This document shows, one piece after another, positions 7,843 through 16,927 of a stretch of 64,000 bases of DNA; positions within the stretch are counted from its first letter, which is position 1; each line of letters begins with the position of its first letter. Location of the stretch: the NCBI GenBank assembly GCA_029983695.1, contig JASBZB010000008.1, forward strand, positions 1-64,000, given 5' to 3'. The position numbers and the translations under genes are program-made. The notes under the pieces are model-generated. The model saw only the letters and a program-made list of their open reading frames with translations, searched no databases and was not told where the DNA came from. This stretch comes from Lutispora sp003527145. Its GTDB lineage: Bacteria > Bacillota > Clostridia > Lutisporales > Lutisporaceae.

Positions 7843-8919
7843 ATGAAAAAAGTTACTATTATTTTTTATCTTATTTTATGTATAACCTTGATCGGCTGTA
7901 CCAATCCGGGCGTTCCCGTCAGCAATACTCCGGACAAGTCAAAAGAAGCGCAAACAATAGATGAAAAGCCTGATGAAAAATCTTCTCCGGATATTGAAAT
8001 AGAAGAGATAGATTATGAAAAAATAAAGCCCAATGAAAATGGACAAGTTATGATATTGATGTATCATGGCATTGGAGAAGAAGAGTCAGAATGGGTACGA
8101 ACCCCTGAAAACTTTAGAAAAGACCTTCAAACTCTTTATGATAAAGGCTATAGGCTTATCAGTCTAAGAGATTTTGTAGATAATAAGATAAATGTGGAGG
8201 CAGGCTATACTCCTGTAGTTATAACCTTTGATGACGGATTATTGAATCAATTCAATCTGATAGAAGATAGTGAAGGAGCCAAAATAGATCCGAATTGTGC
8301 AGTGGGATTGCTTGAAAGCTTTAGCAAGGAACACCCTGACTTCGGTAAATCAGCAAGTTTTTTTGTATATTACCCCGTTCCTTTCAGGCAAAAAGAGCTT
8401 ATTAAAGAAAAGTATGAATTCCTTATAAATAATGGTTACGAAATTGGAAACCATGGATATAATCATGAAAATCTGGGTAAAATCAGTATTGAAGAGGTAC
8501 AAAAATCTCTAGGGAAAAATGTTCAAAAAACTAAGGAAATACTTCCCGACTATGAGGTACAGTCCCTGGCACTTCCATATGGAGCAGCACCTAAAGGCGA
8601 AAATTATAAATATGTTGTGTCGGGCAGCAGTGAAGGCTCAACATATAACCATAAAGCAGTTTTACTCGTCGGAAGCAATCCGGCCCCTTCGCCTGTCAGC
8701 ATAAAGTTTAATCCTCAAAGACTGCCCAGAGTGAGAGGAAGTGAAATGCTGGTCGCCGGGACAGGGATATATGATTACATCAAGTATTTTGATAAAAACC
8801 CGGACAAGAGATACATAAGTGATGGGAATATTAATACAGTTACCATTCCTGAAAGCGAATCCAATAATATTGATAAAAACAGATTGGGAGACATGAAGCT
8901 TATCACCTATAATCCCTAA
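7843..8919 (+). CDS. Polysaccharide deacetylase family lipoprotein
   Basis: 358 residues. The N-terminus is a lipoprotein signal with lipobox LIGC near residue 20 and a following Asp/Glu/Lys/Pro-rich linker, so the enzyme should sit on the outer face of the membrane. The carbohydrate esterase 4 domain shows VMILMYHGIG, the first metal/catalytic motif ITFDDG near residue 128 and the second motif GNHGYNHENL near residue 200. It would remove acetyl groups from a cell-wall or extracellular polysaccharide. The ATG at 7843 follows GGAGGG and is preferred to the GTG at 7828. It ends at a bidirectional terminator shared with the convergent second SASP gene. Confidence 0.85.
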   Translation: MKKVTIIFYLILCITLIGCTNPGVPVSNTPDKSKEAQTIDEKPDEKSSPDIEIEEIDYEKIKPNENGQVMILMYHGIGEEESEWVRTPENFRKDLQTLYDKGYRLISLRDFVDNKINVEAGYTPVVITFDDGLLNQFNLIEDSEGAKIDPNCAVGLLESFSKEHPDFGKSASFFVYYPVPFRQKELIKEKYEFLINNGYEIGNHGYNHENLGKISIEEVQKSLGKNVQKTKEILPDYEVQSLALPYGAAPKGENYKYVVSGSSEGSTYNHKAVLLVGSNPAPSPVSIKFNPQRLPRVRGSEMLVAGTGIYDYIKYFDKNPDKRYISDGNINTVTIPESESNNIDKNRLGDMKLITYNP

Positions 8920-8920
8920 T

Positions 8921-8956
8921 AAAAAACCTGATGGAATCATCTCCATCAGGTTTTTC
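8921..8956. terminator. Bidirectional terminator between deacetylase and second SASP gene
   Basis: Perfect stem AACCTGATGG / CCATCAGGTT with A-run before and T-run after, directly following the plus-strand stop codon at 8919 and facing the minus-strand gene end at 8972. Confidence 0.88.
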
Positions 8957-8971
8957 TGTCTAAGCCGTTAA

Positions 8972-9145
8972 CTATTTAAGTCTTTCCTCATAGGATCTTA
9001 TCATTCTTCTGACCATTTCGCCGCCGATCCTCCCTGCATCTCTTGCCGAAAGGTTTCCATTGTCTCCTGGCTTTAAATTAATCCCTAGTTGAGTAGCTAC
9101 CTCTTCCTTGAATCTATTCCGAGCATTTTTTATATTATTGCCCAT
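8972..9145 (-). CDS. Small acid-soluble spore protein, alpha/beta type (second, short copy)
   Basis: 57-residue reading frame on the minus strand, starting at an ATG ending at 9145 after a GGAGGTGTAAATA ribosome binding site. It contains RFKEEVATQLGI, matching the protease-cleaved helix, and the C-terminal signature DAGRIGGEMVRRMI of alpha/beta SASPs. The N-terminal and linker parts are shorter than in the copy at 7377-7601, placing it among the minor short SASPs common in Clostridia. It shares a terminator with the deacetylase gene. Confidence 0.92.
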   Translation of the reverse strand: MGNNIKNARNRFKEEVATQLGINLKPGDNGNLSARDAGRIGGEMVRRMIRSYEERLK

Positions 9146-9324
9146 TATTTACACCTCCAAGATAATTTATTTTTATAGCAAGATTAATCTATTTAGTATT
9201 ATTTTGATTATATTGCTATATAATAATCATGAAAATATTACCTTTTCGTGTAGTGCCAGTTTGATATATTGTTGCCTTATAACACCAGTTACTGTTGCAT
9301 AAGCAATAAAATTAACCGGAAAGA

Positions 9325-9747
9325 TTAATTGATATCCTTCATAGTTGAAATATAGTTTTTTGTGAAATACTCAATTATTTCCCTTCTTCTGATTATCCCG
9401 ATAAATATGTTATTATCGTCAATCACAGGGACAAAGTTTTGAGCACTTGCGAGGGTGAGCAGATCTTCCATATGAGCATTTATTCTTACTGCAATATTTT
9501 TTATTCGTTGAGGCACATCTTCCAGCAATACCTTGTCTGTGTTTTCAAAGGTGAGTCCTTGGGTATTTTTGAGCTTCCATAACAGGTCCCCTTCGGTAAT
9601 GGTGCCGACGTATTTGCCTTTATGATCTATTAAAGGAACAGCAGTGTATCCATGGTGCTGCATTTTTTCCAAAGCTTGTCTCATAGTATTTTTAGGGCTT
9701 AAATAGATAACATCTGATTTTGCTACCAGAAAAAAGGCTATATTCAT
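9325..9747 (-). CDS. CBS-domain protein
   Basis: 140 residues forming two consecutive CBS motifs. The first carries ALEKMQHHGYTAVPLID followed by YVGTITEGDLL; the second carries DLLTLASAQNFVPVID followed by FIGIIRRREII. Such Bateman modules bind adenine nucleotides and regulate other activities; here there is no attached enzyme domain. The start at 9747 has GGAGTGATATA upstream. A near-perfect arrangement of the two motifs makes the family clear, but no partner can be deduced from its neighbours. Confidence 0.85.
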   Translation of the reverse strand: MNIAFFLVAKSDVIYLSPKNTMRQALEKMQHHGYTAVPLIDHKGKYVGTITEGDLLWKLKNTQGLTFENTDKVLLEDVPQRIKNIAVRINAHMEDLLTLASAQNFVPVIDDNNIFIGIIRRREIIEYFTKNYISTMKDIN

Positions 9748-9946
9748 TATATCACTCCAATCAATAAGACTTATAACACGCAACAACTCTATTATAATTA
9801 TATTTGCGCTTTTATACAACAATACAATATTTATTTGTTCAAACTTGGATATTGGACTTTAATTATGTCATATATTTAAGTGGGGTGTTAATTACGGAGG
9901 AGCTTTATAATTTGATTTTTTATGATTAATAATTGGGGGTATTGAT

Positions 9947-10489
9947 ATGAAGTTATTTTTCATAAACAGAAGACATCTAAAATTAGGTGCAGCAGTTGTA
10001 GCATTGACGCTTATATCTGCAATCTATACGGCAGGGTTCCAAAGAGGACCTATCAGCACCTTTATGAACAATGAGAGGATGATACCAATATATTGTGTGG
10101 ATACGGAAGAAAAAAAGGTTGCCATAAGCTTTGATGCCGCCTGGGGATCGGATAAAACTGAAGATTTGCTGAAGATATTAAAAGAATACAATGTGAAGAC
10201 TACTTTTTTCTTGGTAGCCTTCTGGGTTGATAAATATCCTGATATGGTAAAAAAAATAAGCGAAGAGGGGCATGAGATAGGCAATCATTCAGCAAGCCAT
10301 CCGCAGATGTCACAACTAAGCGAAGAAAAAATCACGGAAGAGCTGACGAGCACATCGGAAAAAATAGAGGCAATAACCGGCAGCAAGGTGAACCTTTTTA
10401 GGCCCCCCTTTGGTGATTATAGCTCACGAATAGTCCTGGAAATGAGCAACTGCCTATGTTTGCAGTTTTTTTATTTTTTGAAAGTATAA
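9947..10489 (+). pseudogene. PdaB-like polysaccharide deacetylase, 3'-truncated
   Basis: The N-terminus has one membrane segment followed by VAISFDAAWGSDKT (residues about 60-74), TTFFLVAFWVDKYP, EGHEIGNHSASHPQMSQLS and LFRPPFGDYSSRIV, the order seen in sporulation deacetylases of the PdaB/YlxY type. Family similarity runs through about LEMSNCL and then stops: the frame ends after ten unrelated residues (LQFFYFLKV). The last third of the domain, including the usual IQWDVDSLDW block, is missing and is not found elsewhere in the window. This truncation near 10,455 is the best visible left boundary of the mobile element. The protein could still be made but is probably inactive. Confidence 0.8.
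10449..10475 (+). terminator. Terminator-like hairpin at the deacetylase truncation point
   Basis: Stem AACTGC / GCAGTT (10448-10453 and 10461-10467 region) followed by a run of seven T. It coincides with the junction where deacetylase similarity ends, so it may be formed by the insertion itself. Confidence 0.5.
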
Positions 10490-10566
10490 TATTTCATAAC
10501 AAATATTAAAGTACTTCTATGAAAAGTTCAAGTATAAAAGCAAAATACATTTTTGGTGGTGATAAG

Positions 10567-12066
10567 TTGAGAAAATACAATATCCATCTTGTTGCTTCAA
10601 ATAGATTGAGCAATGTAAAGACCATGCTGGAAGAGATAAAGGAATATGAGGGGCAGGAAATTGAGATATCTATATCAAAGTGGAACTACAGTTTCTTAGC
10701 CCTAAATTATTTCCTCACTAATGAGATGACAGAAGAACCGGACATAATGCTTATATTTGATAATGCAGAATTTAGCAGGATAGACGGAGCCACTGGCAAA
10801 AACATAGGCTACAAGAAGATGCTTGATGCCCTTCGAGCTGCCAAGGTCAACCTTCAAAAGGCCAAGATAGTACTTGTATTGTCGGAGGACAAAAGAGAAG
10901 ATAAGTCTCTCATATCAGAGATAATGAAAATGGATTTGCAAAACTTTTTTTTCTTAGCCAGTGAAGAATATGATACTAACGAACTGAAAGCATGGATATT
11001 TGGTCCCGATAGAAATCTGGAGGATAACAAAATATACTTGGCAGATAATGAAGCAGAAGCTTTTCAGCCTGTTATAAAGTTCGTTGACAGGATAGTTGAG
11101 AAACCTGTTATACAGACAGAAATAGTTGAAAAGGTGATTGAAAAGACAAAGACCGTTGAAAAAATAATTGAGATTGAAGGAGCGAGGCCCGATAGCTTTA
11201 AGAAGCTCATTTTGGCAATATGGGATAATGCAGAGTTTGGTTGTGAATTGGCATACATAGCGGCCAAGCTTTCCGGACTTGAAGTATTATTGGTCGATGC
11301 AGACCTGCTTTCACCCAAAGCAGATCTGATACTTAACGTCAAGAAAAATCCGGAAAACATAAAGACAGAAGGTATATATTCAGACAGCGGCTTCAATATC
11401 ATTATGGACACCATTGAGAAGAATGTCTTTACTCCTGCTTTTTTTTCAGAAGCATGCGTTAGCAGAAAAGAGTTGAAAAACCTTCACATACTTACGGGCA
11501 ATTACAATCTTGACAATTATGAGTATTACTCCAAAGACACATATAAAGTATTTTTAGAGAAGTGCTACAACGCCTTTGATATAACAATTGTGCTTATAAA
11601 TCGGTCCATCTATGATTTGTTTAGCCTTATATCCTTATCCAAATCCGACTACAATTTGATAGCGACTAAAGCTGATGTACTATCTATTAGAGATTTTAAT
11701 TCACAGATAGTATTTTTGCATGAGAAGCAGCAAATAGACATAAATAAGTTCAAGTTCATAGGCTTTGAATATGCTGAGGATCTCTGTATGAAAAAAAGCG
11801 ATTTGGAAGAGTCAACAGAGAATAATTATTTGGGGCATATAAGCTATTCTAAAAAAAGAATAACGTATAGAAATCTAAAAGCTCCGTATGTAAGAAGAAT
11901 GCCTATAAGTCAAGTTGATGAATATAAGGATATACTTGCATATTTCAAGGTTATGCCTAAGCAGAAGTTTATGGACAAGTTTAGGAGTAGAAGTAAAAGA
12001 ATGAAGTTGAAACTGAGAAGCTTCGTGAAAAAGCTCAAACCTAAATTTAAAAGAAAAAGAAGGTGA
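10567..12066 (+). CDS. CpaE-like protein of the Tad/Flp pilus operon, P-loop degenerate
   Basis: About 499 residues. The N-terminal 160 residues look like a receiver-type alpha/beta domain. A repeated VEK-rich linker (EKPVIQTEIVEKVIEKTKTV) leads into a MinD/CpaE-like ATPase fold with VLLVDADLLSPKADLILN. The Walker A loop is replaced by AIWDNAEFGCELAY, so the lysines and glycines of KGGVGKT are missing. The tail is very basic. In Tad systems CpaE localises the pilus machine. I favour the TTG at 10567, preceded by GGTGGTGATAAG, over the ATG at 10519, which has no ribosome binding site. It is the first gene of the operon, ending five bases before the CpaF gene. Confidence 0.65.
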   Translation: MRKYNIHLVASNRLSNVKTMLEEIKEYEGQEIEISISKWNYSFLALNYFLTNEMTEEPDIMLIFDNAEFSRIDGATGKNIGYKKMLDALRAAKVNLQKAKIVLVLSEDKREDKSLISEIMKMDLQNFFFLASEEYDTNELKAWIFGPDRNLEDNKIYLADNEAEAFQPVIKFVDRIVEKPVIQTEIVEKVIEKTKTVEKIIEIEGARPDSFKKLILAIWDNAEFGCELAYIAAKLSGLEVLLVDADLLSPKADLILNVKKNPENIKTEGIYSDSGFNIIMDTIEKNVFTPAFFSEACVSRKELKNLHILTGNYNLDNYEYYSKDTYKVFLEKCYNAFDITIVLINRSIYDLFSLISLSKSDYNLIATKADVLSIRDFNSQIVFLHEKQQIDINKFKFIGFEYAEDLCMKKSDLEESTENNYLGHISYSKKRITYRNLKAPYVRRMPISQVDEYKDILAYFKVMPKQKFMDKFRSRSKRMKLKLRSFVKKLKPKFKRKRR

Positions 12067-12071
12067 AATAA

Positions 12072-13316
12072 ATGCCAGTAGTTGAAAGCCTGCATTCCGC
12101 TCGAGAAGGAAAGTCAAAATTAATAAGCCTTGATAAAATCAGCAGCGATATAAATATTCTCATATCTAATATAACCTATGACATACTTAGAGATTCACCC
12201 TCTATGGTCACAGAAGTACAAAGCGGAATACTCTCTCAAGCAGTTCTGGAGAAGGCAATAATCCAGGTGATTGATAAGAATAAATATCATATCGGAATTG
12301 ATAGGCACACAGTAATAAATAAGGTATTCGACTATATGTTTTATTACGGCCCCTTACAGTCTTATATACTCGATGACAGCATAAGCGATATAGATGGAAC
12401 GAGGTTTAATAACTTTACCATCAAAAGATTTGGTAAGAGAGAAAAAATTAATATTTCTTTTGGAAATGAAAAGATATTTGAAAACTACTGCAAAATAATT
12501 GCGCTAAGAAACGGAGGAATACTTAATGAAAACGATACCCATTGCAGGATATCCGACGCAAAGAGAAGATTGAGGGTTAATCTTTCAATACCGCCTAGAA
12601 ACTTGTCCGGCTCAGCAATAAGCATAAGAAAGCATCCAATGAAAAATTACACCTTTGAGGATCTGATTGGTTTCGGGATGATGAATTTAGAAATAGCAAA
12701 ATATCTTAAAGAACTGGCACTTTCAAAAAAGTCAATCCTTATAACCGGTAAAGGTGCAGCAGGCAAGACCACTCTTCTAAGGGCAATAGTTGACTATATT
12801 GATGACATGGAAAGAATATTGGCTGTAGAGTCGGATTCAGAATTATTTCCTAATAAGCCAAATTGCATAGTTCAAAGAGTAAAGAAAAAGAATGAAGGCG
12901 GCATCCCTGTTACTTTATTAGACCTTTTAATAGACGGACTTACAATGTCACTAGACACTTATGTTGTGCAGGAGCTTGTTGACGGAGTTGCATGGTATTT
13001 TCTAATTGCAGGATTTACTGGCCACAGGGTGATGGCTACAACACATACCTGGAGTGCAAATGGGGCATTGCCCAGGATGCTGACTCTGGCAAAGATGGCA
13101 GGCATAAGCGAAAGCGAAAAGACAATAAAGGAGATGATAGCTACCTCTATAGACAACGTAATTTATGTAGATGATTTTAAAATAAAAGAAATCATAGAGG
13201 TGCTGGGTTATGACTCGCAATCGGACAAGTATAATACGAATATGCTCCATAAGTATGATAGTTCAAGCGGCAACTATATAAGCAATAAATCATGCTTCAT
13301 CAATAAAATAAAGTAG
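12072..13316 (+). CDS. cpaF: CpaF/TadA-type secretion ATPase
   Basis: 414 residues of the type II/IV secretion ATPase family that powers assembly of Flp pili. The N-terminal domain ends in DRHTVINKVFDYMFYYGPLQ and the invariant region IRKHPMKNYTFEDLI. Walker A is ITGKGAAGKTTLLRAI near residue 224, an unusual spelling but with the essential GKT. The downstream acidic strand is LAVESDSELFP, and a conserved GHRVMATTHT block corresponds to the His box. It starts six bases after the CpaE-like gene with GGTGAAATAA upstream. It works in the cytoplasm with the TadB and TadC membrane proteins encoded next. Confidence 0.88.
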   Translation: MPVVESLHSAREGKSKLISLDKISSDINILISNITYDILRDSPSMVTEVQSGILSQAVLEKAIIQVIDKNKYHIGIDRHTVINKVFDYMFYYGPLQSYILDDSISDIDGTRFNNFTIKRFGKREKINISFGNEKIFENYCKIIALRNGGILNENDTHCRISDAKRRLRVNLSIPPRNLSGSAISIRKHPMKNYTFEDLIGFGMMNLEIAKYLKELALSKKSILITGKGAAGKTTLLRAIVDYIDDMERILAVESDSELFPNKPNCIVQRVKKKNEGGIPVTLLDLLIDGLTMSLDTYVVQELVDGVAWYFLIAGFTGHRVMATTHTWSANGALPRMLTLAKMAGISESEKTIKEMIATSIDNVIYVDDFKIKEIIEVLGYDSQSDKYNTNMLHKYDSSSGNYISNKSCFINKIK

Positions 13317-13325
13317 GGTGATTCT

Positions 13326-14291
13326 ATGGATATATTCATAAAGTTAAATGGTGCCTTAATTTTTGTCGTCTCATCATATATAGCATGGGCCATAGCAGAA
13401 AGTACAAATACTGAATATATAAAAGGCACTGTCAAGAGGGGATATAAGAAGCTCAATGATGGATACTTGGACAGAAAAATACAAAGGCAGGTAAAAAAAT
13501 ATACAAGAACTATAACCGTAAAAATGTCCATGATTGATAAAGTCGAGTTATTTTTGATAGATAAGTCTAATATAAGGCGATTCATACCTTTCATGAACTT
13601 CTATGTGCTGCTTTTTATATCATTGCTTGTGTTTGTTGTATCTTATATTTTTATATATGGCTTCCTCAAATTTTCAGTGTCCAGTTTCATAATAGCAGGT
13701 ATCTTTTTCTTTATACCTTCAATTGTTTTGGAAATCATGGGTTTATATAACTCCGATTATACAAGGCGTAAATTAGGATATTTTATATCTATCATAAGAC
13801 AATGGATAGATGTAAAAGAAGACATAATTTATGCTTTTGAAAAGTCTATACCTCCGCTTGGAGAGCCATTGAAAAGTTATATAAGGGATACGACAGTTCA
13901 AGTGCGAAGGGGGATGGACCCCCAGGATGCGTTGACAATATTGCAAATGAAAATAGGGAATCCTCAATTTACAGACTTTATACTCAACATAAGGCAGAAT
14001 ATTAAGTATAGGGGAAATCTAAAGATATTATTAAGCAAGATGGAAGAACAATTTTATAAGCTGGAGCAAGAATTCAACCGGCGAAAAATATCTACGTTTT
14101 GGGACAAAATCTATATAGTAATAGCCATGATATTGGTCATAATAATAGCCTTTTTGTTAATAAAATCTAACCCAAAGGCTCTTAATTTTTATACAAATAC
14201 AATGCAAGGCAAACTATATTTAACATTGTTTGCAATACTTTATAGTATTGGCTTTTACATTATGACTACCATCAGCAGATTCAAGCATTAA
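13326..14291 (+). CDS. TadB-like pilus assembly membrane protein
   Basis: 321 residues with an N-terminal membrane segment, two central membrane segments around residues 95-145 and two at the C-terminus. The cytoplasmic part has the type II secretion F-like pattern (KLGYFISIIRQWI, FEKSIPPLGEPL, RRGMDPQDALTILQMKIGNP), consistent with TadB. It would form the inner-membrane platform with the TadC protein encoded next. It starts nine bases after the ATPase gene. The sequence is divergent, so the assignment rests on topology, T2SF features and operon position. Confidence 0.7.
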   Translation: MDIFIKLNGALIFVVSSYIAWAIAESTNTEYIKGTVKRGYKKLNDGYLDRKIQRQVKKYTRTITVKMSMIDKVELFLIDKSNIRRFIPFMNFYVLLFISLLVFVVSYIFIYGFLKFSVSSFIIAGIFFFIPSIVLEIMGLYNSDYTRRKLGYFISIIRQWIDVKEDIIYAFEKSIPPLGEPLKSYIRDTTVQVRRGMDPQDALTILQMKIGNPQFTDFILNIRQNIKYRGNLKILLSKMEEQFYKLEQEFNRRKISTFWDKIYIVIAMILVIIIAFLLIKSNPKALNFYTNTMQGKLYLTLFAILYSIGFYIMTTISRFKH

Positions 14292-14306
14292 GGCAGGTGA
14301 TGAGCT

Positions 14307-15206
14307 ATTCGGGAAACTATCGAATTTTTAAGCATTAACCCATATTTTACCTTGGCAGCCCTTTTTATAAATATCCTTATAATAAGCCAAATATATTCAA
14401 AAATTAGCCTTGGCACTGACAGCCTGATAAGAGAGGCCAAAGGGAAAAGAGGTCTTGAGGAAAGCTACAAAAAATATATCAGAGGTATAGGGAATAAGCT
14501 CTATATCATTGACAAGGAGAATAGTCAAAAGGAGGGGTTCTATCAAAAAATCAAAAACTTTTTAAAGAGAGCAGGATATAAAGGAACCTACTCGGTATTA
14601 TGGTACACCATACTGCAGTTAGTAGTACCTTTTGTTCTATCTATCATTACAGCTGTCTGTAGAGATTTTTCTCTGGCTATAGCTGTATTTTTATTGCTTT
14701 TTTTAAATACATTTTACATTGTGTTTAAAAAAGGTAAAAGAGTTGCCAAACAGCTAGAAAAGTCAGTTTACAGGATATATAAGTATTTAGATAATCAGGT
14801 ATCCGCAGGAGTTAAATCAACAGACTCCATAAAATCAGTATATGAAGTTGTAGATGATAAAGAATTGAAAGACATACTGATAAGATTCGCTGCCAGATAT
14901 GAACTAACATTGGATATAGATGAGAGCCTAAAGGATTTTTGTTCATATTTCAATACATTAGAATCTGAAACATTGGCAGTAGCAATAAAACAAGGAGTTG
15001 ATACTGGAAACAATCAAAATATTCTCATGAGGCAAGAGGAAGTCATGTTTAATAAATATTTAAATTATATTCAAATGGAAACAGAGAATGCAAAGAAAAA
15101 GGCAGCATTATCTATGATTGCTTTCATGCTTATCATAATCATCATGGTAGCTGTACCAATGTTTAATGATGCCAAGGAAGCGTTAAAGCAAATATTTATA
15201 AATTAG
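14307..15206 (+). CDS. TadC-like pilus assembly membrane protein
   Basis: Paralogue of TadB: membrane segments at the N-terminus, centre and C-terminus and a cytoplasmic T2SF-like region (KQLEKSVYRIYKYLDNQV, STDSIKSVYEVVDDKEL, ESETLAVAIKQGVDTGNN). The first standard start codon is a TTG at 14352 with no ribosome binding site. The frame is open back to 14304, and an ATT at 14307 lies six bases after AGGTGA, so translation may begin at ATT, giving 299 residues. If not, the protein is 284 residues from 14352. It lies 15 bases after the TadB-like gene. Confidence 0.65.
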   Translation: MRETIEFLSINPYFTLAALFINILIISQIYSKISLGTDSLIREAKGKRGLEESYKKYIRGIGNKLYIIDKENSQKEGFYQKIKNFLKRAGYKGTYSVLWYTILQLVVPFVLSIITAVCRDFSLAIAVFLLLFLNTFYIVFKKGKRVAKQLEKSVYRIYKYLDNQVSAGVKSTDSIKSVYEVVDDKELKDILIRFAARYELTLDIDESLKDFCSYFNTLESETLAVAIKQGVDTGNNQNILMRQEEVMFNKYLNYIQMETENAKKKAALSMIAFMLIIIIMVAVPMFNDAKEALKQIFIN

Positions 15207-15242
15207 AAATACAAAAAAGAAAATTGAAAGGCAGGTAACCAA

Positions 15243-15515
15243 ATGAAAGAGAATTTTATAAAGGCCAATAAAGCAACGAATGAGATAGTAATTAAATTTG
15301 ATATTGCAATAAAAAGAAGTATTCTAAGCATTAAAAAACCTTTGCAAAATAATGATGGTATCGGGAAAGACGAAGTAATTGGTATAGCGTTGGCACTGAT
15401 AGTTGCAGCCTTTATTATATTTCCCGGCGTTAGATCATTTGCAACAACCCTCATGGATAACTTAGATACCTGGTATAGCACAACTATAAAATCTAAGATA
15501 TTTGGAACATCCTAG
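15243..15515 (+). CDS. Flp-type pilin precursor
   Basis: 90 residues. A basic leader is followed by the prepilin cleavage motif G-KDE (DGIGKDEVIGIALALIV), with Glu at position 3 after the presumed cut, and a hydrophobic helix. Processing would be done by the prepilin peptidase encoded at 16484-16918. The leader of about 40 residues is longer than in classical Flp. The start has a GGCAGGTAACCAA ribosome-binding stretch. It is the likely major subunit of the pilus, given its place between the TadC-like and TadE-like genes. Confidence 0.75.
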   Translation: MKENFIKANKATNEIVIKFDIAIKRSILSIKKPLQNNDGIGKDEVIGIALALIVAAFIIFPGVRSFATTLMDNLDTWYSTTIKSKIFGTS

Positions 15516-15527
15516 AGGAGCGAAAAA

Positions 15528-15905
15528 ATGACCGGAAGACTACCAAGCATTGTACTGATAGCAATACTTTTGGCTGCACTTACAATATCGTTTTTAGAGT
15601 ATTTTGTGCCTTTATCAGCTAACTTTCAATTCAGGGCAGAATGCCGAAAAACATTGCTTGCAATGGAGGAGAAGAATCAATTGACTGCAGCAATGCGAAC
15701 AGAGCTGCAAAATACTCTTGCAAGTAAAAAATTTACTGTAGTGAGCATATCAAATCCTCATACAGCGAAAAGAGGGGAAAACCTAAATCTGAAGGTTGTA
15801 GCAGACTACAAATACAGTAAATTAACAGGGATTTTTAAACGGGAAGAAGTTACGCAGCGGATGGAATATAACAAATACACAGTAGCAAGAAAGGTGCTGA
15901 ACTGA
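15528..15905 (+). CDS. Small TadE-like/pseudopilin-like protein
   Basis: 125 residues with one N-terminal membrane helix (IVLIAILLAALTISFLEYF) and a hydrophilic C-terminal domain of alternating strands. It sits in the operon where TadE/TadF minor pilins are normally found, overlapping nothing and starting 12 bases after the pilin gene with GAGGAG upstream. I infer a minor pilin or assembly role from topology and position; there is no diagnostic motif. Confidence 0.55.
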   Translation: MTGRLPSIVLIAILLAALTISFLEYFVPLSANFQFRAECRKTLLAMEEKNQLTAAMRTELQNTLASKKFTVVSISNPHTAKRGENLNLKVVADYKYSKLTGIFKREEVTQRMEYNKYTVARKVLN

Positions 15906-15906
15906 T

Positions 15907-16467
15907 ATGAAAAGCCTTAAAAACCTTTTAAAAGACCAAAAGGGATCTATAGTGTCGGGTCCCTTAATTTTTGCTCTTGTCGTGGTATTTGTGATCCTCC
16001 CCATATTCGGCGTGGCCTTTGAACAGCATATATTGCTGCTTAAAGCACAAGCAATAAAGGATGCCGTTGACGTAACCAATCTTGCTGCCTACAATGCTAT
16101 GAAAATCCCTGAAAAAAGCGAAACTAAAATAACTACAACTATAAGTGACATAAGAGCTAATTATATTCCGATGCTTGCTCTGAACATGAGACTAAACAAT
16201 GATTTGACTCCGAAAGGGGATTCCATAGCACAGGGAAAAGTAGAAATAATGAATATTACAGTATATCCAAGGGGAATGAGTTTTCCTATAACTTGTCCGG
16301 AGGGTGGCACAATACGCCGCCCTTCTGTTCATTCTGTTATAAAAGTTCCTATAAAGCCCACGCTGTATTGGAATATATATAGATTTTTAACAGGAGCAAC
16401 AGGGGATGGAATTAAAGATTACATAGTACACATAGATACAGAACTACCCCATAATAATCCAGATTAG
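15907..16467 (+). CDS. TadE/TadG-like pilus-associated membrane protein
   Basis: 186 residues. The N-terminus LLKDQKGSIVSGPLIFALVV resembles the TadE-type motif in which a charged segment with a Gly precedes the transmembrane helix. The remainder is extracytoplasmic. It starts one base after the previous gene and so is very likely translationally coupled. Assignment as a minor pilin-like protein is inferred from this motif and the operon. Confidence 0.55.
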   Translation: MKSLKNLLKDQKGSIVSGPLIFALVVVFVILPIFGVAFEQHILLLKAQAIKDAVDVTNLAAYNAMKIPEKSETKITTTISDIRANYIPMLALNMRLNNDLTPKGDSIAQGKVEIMNITVYPRGMSFPITCPEGGTIRRPSVHSVIKVPIKPTLYWNIYRFLTGATGDGIKDYIVHIDTELPHNNPD

Positions 16468-16483
16468 GAAGGAGGTAATATAA

Positions 16484-16918
16484 ATGATTCCGTTAATATT
16501 TACAGCTATTTTTGCATCATATGAGGATATCAAGAAAAGAGAAGTAAGCAATGAGTTACTAATTATAGGACTTATTATTGGGATAATAGTCGCAATATAT
16601 AACAAGTGCTTTATAAGTGCTTTAACAGGCTCGATCATAATGGCAGCTCCCTTATATATTCTGGCATATACGTTTATGATTTTTACAGGCAAACAAGGCA
16701 TCGGCGGTGGAGATGTGAAAATCGCCTTTGTCTATGGAATGTATTTGAGGCATCTAAAATTTATATATGCTGCTTTTTTTATTACCTTCATCCTGGCCGG
16801 AGCATTTTTTCTTATTACTAAGCTGAAAAAAAGAAAAACGGATAACTCAGGAATACCGTTAATTCCTTTTATGTCCATAGGAACAATCATAATATATATT
16901 ATTGAAAACATTGTTTAA
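16484..16918 (+). CDS. Prepilin peptidase (A24, TadV/CpaA type)
   Basis: 144 residues with four or so membrane segments. The two catalytic aspartates are visible: one in ASYEDIKKREVSNELL near residue 12 and one in the GIGGGDVKIAF motif near residue 79. It lacks the methyltransferase domain of long prepilin peptidases, as TadV/CpaA enzymes do. It would process the Flp-type pilin at 15243. The start has GGAAGGAGG upstream. Confidence 0.85.
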   Translation: MIPLIFTAIFASYEDIKKREVSNELLIIGLIIGIIVAIYNKCFISALTGSIIMAAPLYILAYTFMIFTGKQGIGGGDVKIAFVYGMYLRHLKFIYAAFFITFILAGAFFLITKLKKRKTDNSGIPLIPFMSIGTIIIYIIENIV

Positions 16919-16927
16919 GGGGGTGGC

